Below, piece after piece: positions 49,864 through 59,417 of a DNA stretch of 64,000 nt. How positions within the stretch are numbered: the first letter of the stretch is position 1; each line of letters starts with the position of its first letter. The notes beneath the pieces were generated by a model. It saw only the letters and a list, made by a program, of their open reading frames with translations, ran no database searches and had not been told where the DNA came from. Source of the DNA: JAEULH01 sp963789785 (lineage in GTDB: Bacteria > Pseudomonadota > Alphaproteobacteria > Rhodospirillales > Defluviicoccaceae). Position numbers and translations under genes: made by a program. The stretch lies in assembly GCA_963789785.1 (NCBI GenBank), contig CAWBNC010000044.1:124001-188000 (forward strand), written 5' to 3'.

Positions 49864-50739
49864 AATGAACAGGTTAAGAACGCGAGGCAGGAAGTCAATG
49901 AGGGAGCCGCTGGTCTAGTGGCGTGCAAGAGGCTCTTCCAGGGCGCTGCCGCCGTTTTCGCGGCGCTTCTGCTTCCCGCCGCCGTTTCCGCCCAGGAGAT
50001 GAAGCCGCAAATGCCGGGGTCGCCGCCGGAAGCGGCCGGCGCCGTGGCCCCCGAGACGACCGCCGGCGAAGATGACTGGCTGCCGGGCGAGGTGAGCGGC
50101 ACGGTCGCCCTGACCTCGAACTACGTCGATCGGGGCATTACCAACACCAGCAACGATCCGGCGGTCCAAGGTTCGCTCGATTATGCAATTCCGACCGGCA
50201 TCGGCAACACGCAAGGCTACGTCGGGTTTTGGGGCTCGAACGTCGATATCGAAGGCGACAGCAGCACGGCAAATGCGGAGATCGACGCCCTGTTCGGGGT
50301 TCGTGGCGAGATCGGCGATGTCGGCTGGGCTGTGGGCGGCACGTACCTGTACTATCCCGGAACGCGAAGCGCTGACAATTTCGACTACTGGGAGGTCCCG
50401 GTGGTCCTGACGTACCAGGCAACCGAGCAACTGGGCCTGGAACTGGTCAATATTTTCGCCTGGGAGAACCAGTTCAACACCGGGCTCGCCAACTACGTCA
50501 CCGGCAATGTCTATTACGACATCCCCGTCCCTTACGTCGGCCTGCAGCTCTTCGGCGGTGTCGGCTACCAGTATGTCGAGGATGACTACAACGGCGTCGA
50601 CTGGCGCCTTGGCGCCGCCGTCACCGTCAAGGGTGTCGACCTGTCCATCGCCTACACCGACACCGACTACCGCGCCGGTGAGTGCGGCAACAACCAGTGC
50701 AACTCCAAGGTCGTGTTCACGGTCGGCATGGAATTCTGA
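49864..50739 (+). CDS. TorF-family putative porin
   Basis: About 290 residues. A signal-like segment (RLFQGAAAVFAALLLPAAVS, AQ) is followed by a linker and the TIGR02001-type barrel: EVSGTVALTSNYVDRGITNT then GYVGFWGSNVDIEGDSSTAN, AEIDALFGVRGEIGDVGWAV, YYDIPVPYVGLQLFGGVGYQ and the terminal KVVFTVGMEF with C-terminal Phe. Start ATG 49864 has a GAGG site but needs one indel near 49915 (GTCTAGTGGCG) to join MNRLRTRGRKSMREPLV to the rest; otherwise GTG 49919 is the start. Placed between two cobalamin riboswitches and beside CbiM, it may be an outer-membrane channel for cobalt or a corrinoid (inference). Confidence 0.85.
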   Translation, partial: NEQVKNARQEVNEGAAGLVACKRLFQGAAAVFAALLLPAAVSAQEMKPQMPGSPPEAAGAVAPETTAGEDDWLPGEVSGTVALTSNYVDRGITNTSNDPAVQGSLDYAIPTGIGNTQGYVGFWGSNVDIEGDSSTANAEIDALFGVRGEIGDVGWAVGGTYLYYPGTRSADNFDYWEVPVVLTYQATEQLGLELVNIFAWENQFNTGLANYVTGNVYYDIPVPYVGLQLFGGVGYQYVEDDYNGVDWRLGAAVTVKGVDLSIAYTDTDYRAGECGNNQCNSKVVFTVGMEF

Positions 50740-50841
50740 CAACGGGGCCCACGGGGACGGGTGGCGCACGCGATACTTCTCGTCGGTGTGGGTAAGATGC
50801 GGCTTGCCAGCATCGCCATCTTGGACAATTCTGATCCGCTC

Positions 50842-51040
50842 ATGGGTTCCGTGCGGGCCAAGCCCGCGGGATCAAAAGGGAACACGGAGGGGTCGACCTC
50901 GACGGGACCCCAGCCGTGACTGCCCCCGCAACTGTAAGCGGTAGCCGCTTCCGATACGCCACTGGGCCAACGCTCGAGAACAAGAGGCCCGGGAAGGCGG
51001 AAGTCAGGCGACGATCCGTGAGTCAGGAGACCTGCCCATG
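50842..51040 (+). ncRNA. Cobalamin riboswitch 2
   Basis: A second AdoCbl riboswitch: AAAGGGAACACGGAGGGG, GACTGCCCCCGCAACTGTAAG near 50929, GCCACTGGGCC near 50958, GGGAAGGCGGAAGTCAGGCGA near 50991 and the B12 box GAGTCAGGAGACCTGCCC at 51020-51037. P1 pairs ATGGG at 50842 with CCCAT at 51035. It lies 71 bp before the CbiM-like gene, the usual arrangement. Confidence 0.96.
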
Positions 51041-51111
51041 CATGTAAGAAAACGGCTGCCATCCCATGGATGGAGGCTTCAACCGCACGGTGGGTGCGAA
51101 AGGAAAAGCTT

Positions 51112-51792
51112 ATGCATATGGAACCCGGCGTCGTTGACGGCGCAAAAATCTTTCTCAGCTATGCAACCGCGGCCGGTGCTATCGGCTTTGCGGCGAAAGT
51201 CGCCTTCGACGCGGTAAAACGCGACGGCGTCGTGCCGCTTGCCGTTCGCAGCATTATAGCGACCGCTCTTGTGTTCAGCTTCTTCGAGGTCCTGCCGCAT
51301 TACCCGGTCGGTGTGTCGGAGGTCCACCTCATCCTCGGATCGACCCTGTTTCTGATCTTCGGCGCCGGACCAGCCGCAATCGGCCTTTCCCTCGGGCTTC
51401 TCGTCCAAGGCCTGTTCTTCGCCCCGTTTGACCTGCCCCAGTACGGCATGAATGTAACGACGCTTCTGGTGCCGCTTTTCGGAATCCAGGCTGTGGCCCG
51501 TCGGGTCATTCCCGAGAATATCCCCTATACCGAGCTTAAGTACCGCGAAGTTCTTGCCTTATCGATGACCTATCAGGGCGGGGTGGTCGCCTGGGTTGCC
51601 TTCTGGTCGTTCTATGGTCACGGCTTTGGTGCCGAGAATCTTGCCTCGATCGCGTCGTTCGGCGCGGCTTACATGACAGTCATCATCGTCGAGCCGTTTA
51701 TTGACCTCGGCGTTCTCGCCGCGGCCAAGGGTCTGCGCGGCATCAAGGACAGCCGCGTTTTCCATTCGCGCCTTTATCGGGCCGCAGCCTGA
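51112..51792 (+). CDS. cbiM: CbiM-like cobalt ECF permease
   Basis: A 226-aa integral membrane protein with about six hydrophobic segments. It begins MHMEPGVVDGAKIFLSYATA, and His2 with the Met residues corresponds to the metal-binding N-terminus of CbiM/NikM proteins. Further: FEVLPHYPVGVSEVHLILGS then TLFLIFGAGPAAIGLSLGLL and APFDLPQYGMNVTTLLVPLF, the CbiM pattern with P-V-G-x-S-E-V-H. It is under a cobalamin riboswitch, which supports cobalt as substrate. No CbiN, CbiQ or CbiO gene follows; those energising subunits must be elsewhere. Start has GAAAGGA upstream. Frame intact. Confidence 0.9.
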   Translation: MHMEPGVVDGAKIFLSYATAAGAIGFAAKVAFDAVKRDGVVPLAVRSIIATALVFSFFEVLPHYPVGVSEVHLILGSTLFLIFGAGPAAIGLSLGLLVQGLFFAPFDLPQYGMNVTTLLVPLFGIQAVARRVIPENIPYTELKYREVLALSMTYQGGVVAWVAFWSFYGHGFGAENLASIASFGAAYMTVIIVEPFIDLGVLAAAKGLRGIKDSRVFHSRLYRAAA

Positions 51793-51803
51793 TCGCCATG
51801 ACG

Positions 51804-51838
51804 ACGGCCCCGGGGAGAAACATCGCCGGGGCCGTTTC
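51804..51838 (+). terminator. Terminator after cbiM
   Basis: ACGGCCCCGG at 51804-51813 and CCGGGGCCGT at 51825-51834 form a perfect 10-bp stem with an 11-base loop, followed by TTTC. It begins 12 bp after the cbiM stop. Confidence 0.75.
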
Positions 51839-51998
51839 ACCGCCACGGTGCGCCGTCGTGGTGGGTATCATGGCCAAGCGCCTGTCATCGCCGCCACTGA
51901 CGCTCGACCAAGCCGGGAAGGAGAGGATCCGCAGGCGGATTAAGCCGGATTGGGCAGGGCCGCGACCCAACGGAGCCTATTTCATCAGCATCAAACCG

Positions 51999-52790
51999 CT
52001 AGAACTTGTACTTGAGCACGACGCCGCCGAAGAACTGCGTGGTCGAAGCCTCGTCGTTGATCGCGGCCGCCTCGCCGGGCTTGCCGATCATCCGCGACAC
52101 GCCGGCGCCCGTGCCCAGCCGCCAGTTTTCGTTAACGTCGTAGTTCAGGCCGAGATTGACGCCGACATCCTGAAAGGTGTTGTCGCCACTCATCCAGCCA
52201 TTTCCGCCGGAGGCCTGCCGATCCGACTGAAGCGCGTTGCTGGACTGGCTCGGCGCCATGATCGTCGAATAAACCCGCGCGTTGAACTGCCAGCGATCGA
52301 GACAACGGGCGCGAGTAGCTCGCTCCCGGCTGCAGATAGCCAGCCTTCGCTCGCGGTCCCTTCGCCCGGCGCGATCCGAATGTTGATGCCGGCGCTTTTG
52401 CGCGGATCGTCCGGATCGCTGTAGCCGTACTCCAGGATCCCGCCGTAGTCCCAGGCTTTGCTCAGATCGTCGATGCCGCTGATCTGCGCTGGCGTCGAGG
52501 TCGCCGTCGCGGTGGGGATGGTAGCCCAGCGCCGGCTTCGGCCGCGCGAGCCGCGCCGCCACCGAAGTCATGGAACTGATAGGTGCGAACACTGAGCCGC
52601 TGATCGCCGGACAGATCGAGCGTGCCCACCGGCTCTTCGCTCACCCGCGCCGCCGCGCCGTTCTCCAAAAGCAGGTAAGTGTCCGAGTCTGGGATCCGCG
52701 GACACACCCTGCGCGTGAGCCGGCCCGCCCGTCGAGCAGGAACGAAACCCCGATACCTGTGATTGCTCCCGCGAGGGAACCCGCTTTCAT
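51999..52790 (-). CDS. Putative outer-membrane barrel protein (frameshifts)
   Basis: Joining frames gives about 260 residues. MKAGSLAGAITGIGVSFLLD is a signal-like start (ATG 52790, GGAAG upstream). VCPRIPDSDTYLLLENGAAA and GDQRLSVRTYQFHDFGG come next, then ISGIDDLSKAWDYGGILEYG then YSDPDDPRKSAGINIRIAPG, and a barrel-like end: RWQFNARVYSTIMAPSQSSN then GVNLGLNYDVNENWRLGTGA and FFGGVVLKYKF, with terminal Phe. Frame changes near 52700, 52530 and 52305. No named family recognised. Convergent with cbiM, 206 bp away, sharing no obvious element. Confidence 0.6.
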
Positions 52791-52974
52791 CTTCGCTTCC
52801 GCCTTAAGGCGCCGATTATTGTTCACGGTCATACCCGGTCTTCTCAGCTGAAGCATAGCGCGGATGACACCAATATGGAGCCGGAAAAACCCCGGCGTGT
52901 CGCAAGTTGCGCCCGCACTGACGCTTCGCAAGCACACTCCGCGGCCGCACTCGCACCGCATGCATGAGTACGGC

Positions 52975-53252
52975 TCAGATGCACTCATAGACCGCGTAAC
53001 GAATGTCCAGCGGCACGTCCTGATAGGCGTCCGTCAGCACGGCCTTGCGCTCGTCGCTGGTGCAGAACGTCGGCGGCGATCTCGTTGGCCGTCTCGGCGC
53101 TGTTGAGGATCGGGATGTGGCGGATGTAGAAGCTGGTGTCGGTATAGCGTGACGACGCGCGGCCCCTGGTAGACCTCCGTGCATCCGCTGAGGGCCGCAG
53201 CGCCAATCGCCGCAAGAACGCCGAGCGCTACCGTAAAGCCGCCAAAAGACAC
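52975..53252 (-). CDS. Small lipoprotein (frameshifts)
   Basis: About 92 residues after removing two shifts. GGFTVALGVLAAIGAAALSG then C gives a lipobox; the mature part reads TEVYQGPRVV, YTDTSFYIRHIPILNSAETA then NEIAADV, and CTSDERKAVLTDAYQDVPLD ending IRYAVYECI. Frame changes near 53150 and 53075. The start appears to be GTG 53252; an ATG nine bases upstream is in another frame. Function unknown. Confidence 0.5.
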
Positions 53253-53347
53253 TTTCCATGGCTCCCGCTCTCCCTTCGCCGCACCGGCAGCGACTTGATG
53301 TCGCCCTGCGCCGCGTGCGACCCATCCGCATCGCTCGCAGAGCGACC

Positions 53348-54262
53348 TCATGCACCCGGAGCTTCGCCGACGCGAAGGCGCTGGAACAGGTCTTTCGAGC
53401 TCGCTAATATCGTCCGCGGACACTTGCGCCGCAGCAAGGAAATTCTCCAGCACCGCGACGGCCTTGTCCGATCTCGCCCCGGCGGGCGTGGATCAGCGCC
53501 AACTCCCGCCGCAGGTCGGTGCGCGCGGGCGCGATCAGCGTCATCCGTCTCGATGATCTCCCTGGCCCGGTCGAGATTTCCCGGCGCGCAGGGCGCGAAA
53601 GCGGATGTTGTTCTGCAGGCGGAGAAGGATGTCTCGCGCACCGACCGGCTGGTGATGGGCCGGGATCATCTCGGCGTCGCGGTGCATCCGCTCCTTCAGC
53701 CGAGTCCGAAGGTCGCTGGCGCTGAGCACGAGCCGCTTCGAAGGGATCCAGGATCAGCCGCTGTCCGCGCGCTTCGAGGCGAATGCAGAAGTGCGCGGGA
53801 AAGGCGAGCCCGACGACACGGCCGCCGTAGCCGGCGACCGCGTGCATGTAAAGAATGCCCAGCGCCACCGGCAACCCGCGGCGGCGATCGATGACCGCCA
53901 TCAGGTCGGCGTTGCGCATGTCCTCGTAGGTTTCGTTGTCGCCGGCATACCCGTGAGGTCGTCGTCATGACCTCGAGAAGCGCGGCAGCCTGCATGTCGA
54001 CGCTGGCGGATGCGGATGTCGCCGCGGCCGCCGACGCCCTAAGGGCCGCAAGATGCTCGAGGCATACGCAAGCGAGCGATCGTTCGGGATGATCGAGGGC
54101 GGAGAAAGCAAGGGCGGCCCGAGCCAGGTCGATCGGCGTCATCCGGCGACCGCCCCAACGCTTTCCAGGTAGCTGCGCGGCTCCGGAACGTCCAGGCGCA
54201 GCCGGAGGGCTGTCGGCAGCGGCGGCACCGCTGCCGCCAGGCGCCGATGCCGTGCCGCTCAT
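53348..54262 (-). CDS. SirB1-family transglutaminase-like/TPR protein (frameshifts)
   Basis: About 300 residues. DLARAALAFSALDHPERSLA is followed by the SirB1/transglut_core2 pattern NADLMAVIDRRRGLPVALGI then LYMHAVAGYGGRVVGLAFPA and HFCIRLEARGQRLILDPFEA. The TPR-like end is RDILLRLQNNIRFRALRAG then REIIET, LIAPARTDLRRELALIHARR, VLENFLAAAQVSADDISELE and LFQRLRVGEAPGA. At least five frame changes are needed (about 53950, 53745, 53570, 53475, 53395). The start ATG overlaps by ATGA the stop of the SDR gene. Role unknown; related genes sit beside prmC or nucleotidyltransferases in other bacteria. Confidence 0.8.
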
Positions 54263-55056
54263 CGCCGCGCGCGGCCGGCGACCATCCGCATGCCGGCGCC
54301 GAGCGCGCTGGTGACCAGCCGTCGCGGCGCCAGCAGCGGATTGAGGGCGACAGGGCTCACGGTGCCGGTGACGACGACCGTCTGCCGGCCCAGCGCGGCC
54401 AACGCTTTGCGCGCAACATCGCGCGGTTCGGCCGCGCCTGGCATCTCTCCCTCGTAGCCGGCGCGGCCGCCGAACGCGGTCCTCGTCGCGCCCGGACAGA
54501 CGACGAGCACGGATACCGGCTGGCCGCGAAGCTCTTCGGCAAGCCCCTCGCCGTAGTGAAGGTTGAACGCCTTGGTCGCGGCGTAGGTTGCGAAGTAGGG
54601 AACCGGCGCGAACGCAGCCGTGCTCGAGACGATGATCAAGCCGGCCGAATGCCCGTCGCGCCTGGCTCGCTCGATCATGCCCGGCAGCAGCGCGCGGGTG
54701 AGCGTTGCGACGGCGACCACATTGACCATCACCGCTGCCGTCTCGGCTTCGAGCGGATGATCGAGGATCGCGCCGAGCTGGCCCGTGCCGGCGTTATTGA
54801 TAAGGAGGTCGATCTCGAAGGCCTCGGCGCGCTCGGGCGAGAGCGGCGATCTCGTCCGCCTGGCTCAGATCGGCGCGAAAGATGTCGACCTGGCGATCCT
54901 GGACGCGCGAGTTCGTCGCGGGTTTGCGCCAACCGGTCCTCGTTGCGACCGGACGAGCAGCAGGCCGGTCGTCGCGGGCAGCGCCGCGGCGAAGGCGGCG
55001 CCGATGCCGCTGGTCGCGCCGGTGACAAGGGCCCGGCGGTAGTGGCGGTTCGGCAT
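54259..55056 (-). CDS. Short-chain dehydrogenase/reductase (frameshifts)
   Basis: About 262 residues. The cofactor motif RRALVTGATSGIGAAFAAAL (T-G-x3-G-x-G) is at the amino end. The catalytic Ser and the Y-x3-K are in GLIIVSSTAAFAPVPYFATY then AATKAFNLHYGEGLAEELRG, followed by VSVLVVCPGATRTAFGGRAG. Two frame changes between 54735 and 54960 disrupt the middle. It is of the DltE/YqjQ-like classical group; substrate unknown. Coupled to the SirB1 gene by a 4-bp overlap. Confidence 0.87.
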
Positions 55057-55325
55057 CGCTCGACACTCCATCGCTGTCGCTGTCCCTAACGTTTGGCCAC
55101 GGCCCGACGCGCGACCTGCGCCGACTGCATTCGAGGTATGCGCCCGCAACGCCGGCGCAAGGTCGCGGCAAGGTCAATAGGCTTTGCCTTCATCGACTGC
55201 GTCCTTTAGGTTGGATTGTTTGCTGCCTCGTCGCTACCGGGCTTGCGAACCTTTCGGCCCCGCGGCCGCGCTGCGGAGGCTCAACCAGACGTTGCAAGCG
55301 GCGTCATTGAGTGAGGAGATGCTTG

Positions 55326-55508
55326 ATGTCCGATGTCATAAAGCTCGTTTTGAGATGGCAGCTCCAGTGGCTGATCGCCTCCATGACGATGTCCAAGCAG
55401 ATGTTGGACCTGTTCGCGGGCGCGCAGCGCCAGCCGGTGCGCCCGATCCTCCCGGTGATGGACTTGAAGAAGGCCGGTTGCGTCGGCCCGGCGGATCTCA
55501 AGGGCTGA
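55326..55508 (+). CDS. Small protein, 60 aa, unknown
   Basis: ATG 55326 has a good GAGGAG at eight bases. The product, opening MSDVIKLVLRWQLQWLIASM then TMSKQMLDLFAGAQRQPVRP, has an amphipathic Trp-containing first helix that could bind a membrane surface, and ends in a basic KKAGCVGPADLKG. It lies 43 bp before mmsA in the same direction. Codon usage is host-like. No family recognised; it could be a leader for mmsA. Confidence 0.45.
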   Translation: MSDVIKLVLRWQLQWLIASMTMSKQMLDLFAGAQRQPVRPILPVMDLKKAGCVGPADLKG

Positions 55509-55551
55509 AGCGCGCCGTCCAGGGGCGGTACCGGCCGTGATCTGCGCATAG

Positions 55552-57128
55552 ATGCCCAGCGGAGCAACACTCGGCCATTTCCTCGGCGGCCGGCCGATCG
55601 CCGGCCGGAGCGGTCGCTTCGCCGACGTCCATGACCCGGCAACGGGTGAAATTAGGGCGCGCGTGCCGCTTGCCGCCGGTGAAGACGTTGCCGCGGCGGT
55701 GGCCGTCGCGGCCGAAGCTTTACCGGCCTGGGCAGCGACGCCGCCGGCTGCACGGGCGCGCATTCTCTTCCGGTTCAAGGGCCTGATCGAAACCCACTTT
55801 ATCGAACTCGCAAACATCATCGTCGGCGAGCACGGCAAGGTGCAAAGCGACGCAGAAGGCTCCCTGAGCCGCGGGCTCGAGGTGGTGGAGTTCGCCTGCG
55901 GAATCCCGCACCTGCTGAAGGGCGAGTTCTCGGAGAACGTCGGAACCGGGATCAACTCCTGGTCGATGCGCCAGCCGGTCGGCGTCTGCGTTGGCATTAC
56001 GCCGTTCAATTTTCCGGCCATGGTGCCGATGTGGATGTTCCCCATCGCCCTGGCCTGCGGCAACACCTTCATTCTCAAGCCTTCGGAGAAGGTGCCGTCG
56101 TGCTCGCTGCGGCTCGCCGCTCTGCTCAGCGAGGCGGGCCTGCCCGATGGCGTGTTCAACGTCATTCATGGCGACGGCGAGGCGGTCGACGCCCTCCTCA
56201 CCCACCCGGAGGTCGCCGCCGTCAGCTTCGTCGGCTCCGCGCCTGTCGCTCACCACGTGTATGCGACCGCCGCGGCGCACGGCAAGCGCGTCCAGGCACT
56301 TTCGGGGGCGAAAAATCACATGGTTGTGATGCCGGATGCCGACCTCGGCAACGCCGTCGACGCGCTGATGGGCGCGGCTTATGGCTCGGCTGGCGAGCGG
56401 TGCATGGCGGTCTCCGTCGCCGTCGCCGTCGGCAAGGTCGCCGATCCGCTCGTCGACGCCTTGGCAGACGGACCCTGACGCTGAAGCTGGGCCCGGGACG
56501 CGATCCCGCCGCCGAGATGGGACCGCTGATCAGCGCCGCCCATCGCGCCAAGGTCGCGGCCTACATCGCCGAGGGCGTTTGCGAAGGCGCGAGCCTCGTC
56601 GTCGACGGCCGCGGGATCCGCCTCCAGGGTTACGAGAGCGGGTTCTTCCTCGGCCCCAGCCTGTTCGACCATGTTCGTCCGGGTATGCGCATCTACGAAG
56701 AAGAGATCTTCGGGCCGGTCCTTTGCGTCGTCCGGGCGGGTGACCTGGCCGAAGCGCTGGCGATCACCAACGCTCACGCCTTCGGCAACGGGGCGGCGAT
56801 CTTCACCGGCGACGGGCGCGCCGCCCGCGTCTTCGCCGGCGGCGTTGCCGTCGGGATGGTCGGGATCAACGTCGCGATCCCGGTGCCGCTCGCTTTCCAC
56901 AGCTTCGGCGGCTGGAAGCGATCGCTGTTTGGCGACCACGCTGTCCACGGCGCCGAGGGCGTACGCTTCTACACCCGACTGAAAACCGTGACCGCCCGCT
57001 GGCCGGCGGGTGGTGGCGGCGGCGCCGATTTCGCCATGCCGACCATGACGCTGAAGGTCGGGGGCTCCGGGATCCGGGGCCTGAAGGGACAGGCGGGCCG
57101 GCGACGCGACCCGTTCGGGGATGGCTGA
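55552..57128 (+). CDS. mmsA: Methylmalonate-semialdehyde dehydrogenase (one frameshift)
   Basis: About 525 residues; CoA-acylating aldehyde dehydrogenase converting methylmalonate semialdehyde to propionyl-CoA (valine, inositol and beta-alanine breakdown). GRFADVHDPATGEIRARVPL opens it, then QPVGVCVGITPFNFPAMVPM then WMFPIALACGNTFILKPSEK, the catalytic Cys in YGSAGERCMAVSVAVAVG, and EEIFGPVLCVVRAGDLAEAL then INVAIPVPLAFHSFGGWKRS. One base is missing near 56473. The C-terminus runs about 28 residues past the usual end near FAMPTM, so a second indel there is likely. Confidence 0.94.
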
Positions 57129-57429
57129 ACACCGGCAAGCGCTTCGTGCCGGAACGGCTACCGCAAATCGCCGCCGATACACCCTGCGTTACTCCAGCTT
57201 TACAATCTCAGGATGTTGACGAGCGGTCGCAACAAGCCGCGGCCACCCCTCGTTGCACAAATTATCGTTCCTCCGCAGGGCGTTAGGATCGGGTTTGTCT
57301 TGCTACCATAGGTTTGGCATGGCCGATGCAATCAAGGGTTCATCGCTTGTTTGGCGTTAATGGATAAAGCCACACAACGAGAGCCTGCGGAGGCAGGCGC
57401 GCCTTTAACCAGCACTGGAGATTACCCTT
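57129..57429 (+). other. Intergenic region ahead of the secreted-protein cluster
   Basis: 300 bp, AT-richer than its neighbours, with no gene. It is the likely promoter region of the cluster that starts at 57430. TTGACG occurs near 57221, but no matching -10 stands out. Confidence 0.5.
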
Positions 57430-58111
57430 ATGACCAAGCTTTCCCTCCTCGGCACCGCGTCGGCCCTCGCTCTCACCCTGGCGTTGACTCAGGGCGCCTC
57501 GGCCTTCTCGCCGGGCCCCTACGTGGACGACAACCAGGTCAACGCGTTGAGCGACGGCAACGCCAACGACAGCAGCACGATCAACAAGACCTTCACCGCC
57601 AACACCGACAACAGCATCACCGCCTCTACGGACGACGACAAGACGGCGAACGACAGCTTCAACTACAGCAACCGCGAGGAGAAGCGCGACCGACAGCTTC
57701 AACTACTCCAACCGCGAGGACAACGCGCTGACCGTCAGCCTCCGCAAGGACGTCAGCGTCGAGCAAGACCGAGCTTGAGGCCGAGGCGAGCGACGACAGC
57801 GTTGCCGCGGTCAATGGCGATGCCATCGACAACAGCATCGGTCGCGGCAATTCCGGCATTGTTGCCGGCGAAGGACGTCAACACCGGGTCGCAGACCGAC
57901 GTTTCGCTCGGCGACGTGATGGTCAACCTCGCCTCCGCCAATGCTGGGCTGCACGGCGCTTCGATGCAGCGCGGCGTTGAAAGCCGGCGTCGACACCGGC
58001 GCGATCAACAGCGTCAACCTGAGCTACATGCACGGCGTCGCCCAGGTCAGCAACAACACCGGCATCGCTTCCCAGGCGAACAACATCGCCCTGAACGCGA
58101 TCGTCAAGTAG
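57430..58111 (+). CDS. Secreted Asn/Asp/Ser-rich repeat protein (frameshifts)
   Basis: About 225 residues with a clear Sec signal (KLSLLGTASALALTLALTQG, ASA). The mature part is rich in N, D, S and T and lacks Cys. It contains a tandem pair of NDSFNYSNREEKR and DDSFNYSNREDNA. Then come ELEAEASDDSVAAVNGDAID then NSIGRGNSG, DVNTGSQTDVSLGDVMVNLA and the end VAQVSNNTGIASQANNIALN, AIVK. Frame changes near 57690, 57765, 57875 and 57975. The composition resembles amyloid or adhesin subunits such as FapC, but no family repeat is matched. First gene of the cluster with the C39 peptidase. GGAG nine bases before the ATG. Confidence 0.7.
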
Positions 58112-58218
58112 GTCACTCTCGGACGGACCGGTGGGCATCGCCCACCGGTTCCGGCTGAGCCACTACCGCGGTTTTTGCCAGTCCTCGGCTCGGGCCGCAG
58201 CCTTCCGGAGTACCCAAT

Positions 58219-58611
58219 ATGAAACGCTCGCGCAAAAACAGCGGACTTCTCGTTCTCGCGCTTCTCCTTGCCGCCGCGGCGGATGTCCAGGCGGCGCACG
58301 CGCAACCGGCATCGCCGGCGGGCGACGCGACCGCGGCCTGGGAGGCAATGGCGACGCCGGATCTGGCCGGGCTGGCCGGCGGCACCCGCGGCTTCGACCT
58401 CGGCATCGTCGTCGACGACATCCAGCTCAACGCCTCGAACACGAACACCACGGTCGCCGGCAACACGATCTCCGGGTTCGATACCGGCGACGCCGTCGGC
58501 AATCTCATGTCCGAAATTCACGGCTTCGGCAACACGATGGTCGTCAACACCGGCGTCCTGACCATGTCGAACAGCGTCAACGTCAACGTCTCGGTGGACA
58601 TGGCCCGCTAG
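58219..58611 (+). CDS. Small secreted protein with L-x-GG motif
   Basis: 130 aa, intact. A Sec signal (SGLLVLALLLAAAADVQAAH, AQ) is followed by ATPDLAGLAGGTRGFDLGIV. The L-A-G-G ahead of F-D-L resembles a double-glycine processing site and is echoed in the protein at 59418. The rest is Asn/Thr/Val-rich with alternating hydrophobics: DIQLNASNTNTTVAGNTISG then GNTMVVNTGVLTMSNSVNVN, suggestive of stacked beta strands. Shine-Dalgarno CGGAG eight bases before ATG. Likely a substrate of the neighbouring C39 peptidase (inference). Confidence 0.75.
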   Translation: MKRSRKNSGLLVLALLLAAAADVQAAHAQPASPAGDATAAWEAMATPDLAGLAGGTRGFDLGIVVDDIQLNASNTNTTVAGNTISGFDTGDAVGNLMSEIHGFGNTMVVNTGVLTMSNSVNVNVSVDMAR

Positions 58612-58674
58612 CGGATTAGGCGCCGCCGGCGCATCCGCGCCGGACGGTCGCGAAGGCCGGGAGCAATATGCAAC

Positions 58675-59406
58675 ATGACTTTCATCGCCTTTCCGCGCTT
58701 TACCCAACGATACCGCGCTCTCGGCGTCGGCCTTTTCGCCGTCGCCGCATCCGCGCTGGTCCCGCCGGCGGCAGCCGGCCAGGTGGGGATCCAGTTCGCC
58801 GCCGGCGGACAGTTCAATGTCGGCGTCACCAGCCTCAAGGAGGCGCGGTTCAAGACGGTGATCAAGCAGCGCTACGATTTCAGCTGCGGTTCCGCCGCGC
58901 TGGCCAGCCTGCTCACCTACCACTACGAGCGGCCGACGACGGAAGAGGCGGCCTTCCGCGCGATGTACGTCGCCGGCGACAAGGAGCGCATCCACCGCTC
59001 CGGCTTCTCGCTCCTCGATATGAAGACGTATCTCGCCGAGGAGGGCCTCCGCGCCGACGGTTTCCGCGTCTCGCTGGACAAGCTCGCGGCCGCGCAGGTG
59101 CCGGCCATCACCCTGATCAACACCAACGGCTACAAGCATTTCGTCCTGATCAAGGGGATCCGCGGCGACGAGGTCGTCGTCGGCGACCCGGCCGCGGGGG
59201 TAAAGGTCTACGGCCGGACCGCATTCACGCAGATGTGGGAGGGGATCGCCTTCATCATTCGCGACGATCCGGACGTGGCGCGCAGGCACTTCAACAGCGA
59301 ACGCGACTGGGCGGTTCGGGTCAAGGCGCCGTTCGGCACCGCCCTCAACCGCCAGTCGCTCGCCTCCTTCAATGTCAACCTGCCGGCGGCAACCGGCAGA
59401 TACTAG
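58675..59406 (+). CDS. Secreted C39-family (bacteriocin-processing-type) cysteine peptidase
   Basis: 243 aa, intact. A signal segment (YRALGVGLFAVAASALVPPA) precedes a single C39 domain. TVIKQRYDFSCGSAALASLL carries the oxyanion Gln and the catalytic Cys; LINTNGYKHFVLIKGIRGDE the catalytic His; EVVVGDPAAGVKVYGRTAF the Asp. Unlike bacteriocin exporters there are no membrane spans or ATPase domain, so it acts alone in the periplasm. Stand-alone C39 proteins of this design occur in Fap amyloid operons (FapD). It sits between two proteins with an L-x-GG motif. Confidence 0.92.
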   Translation: MTFIAFPRFTQRYRALGVGLFAVAASALVPPAAAGQVGIQFAAGGQFNVGVTSLKEARFKTVIKQRYDFSCGSAALASLLTYHYERPTTEEAAFRAMYVAGDKERIHRSGFSLLDMKTYLAEEGLRADGFRVSLDKLAAAQVPAITLINTNGYKHFVLIKGIRGDEVVVGDPAAGVKVYGRTAFTQMWEGIAFIIRDDPDVARRHFNSERDWAVRVKAPFGTALNRQSLASFNVNLPAATGRY

Positions 59407-59417
59407 GGAAGAGCATC

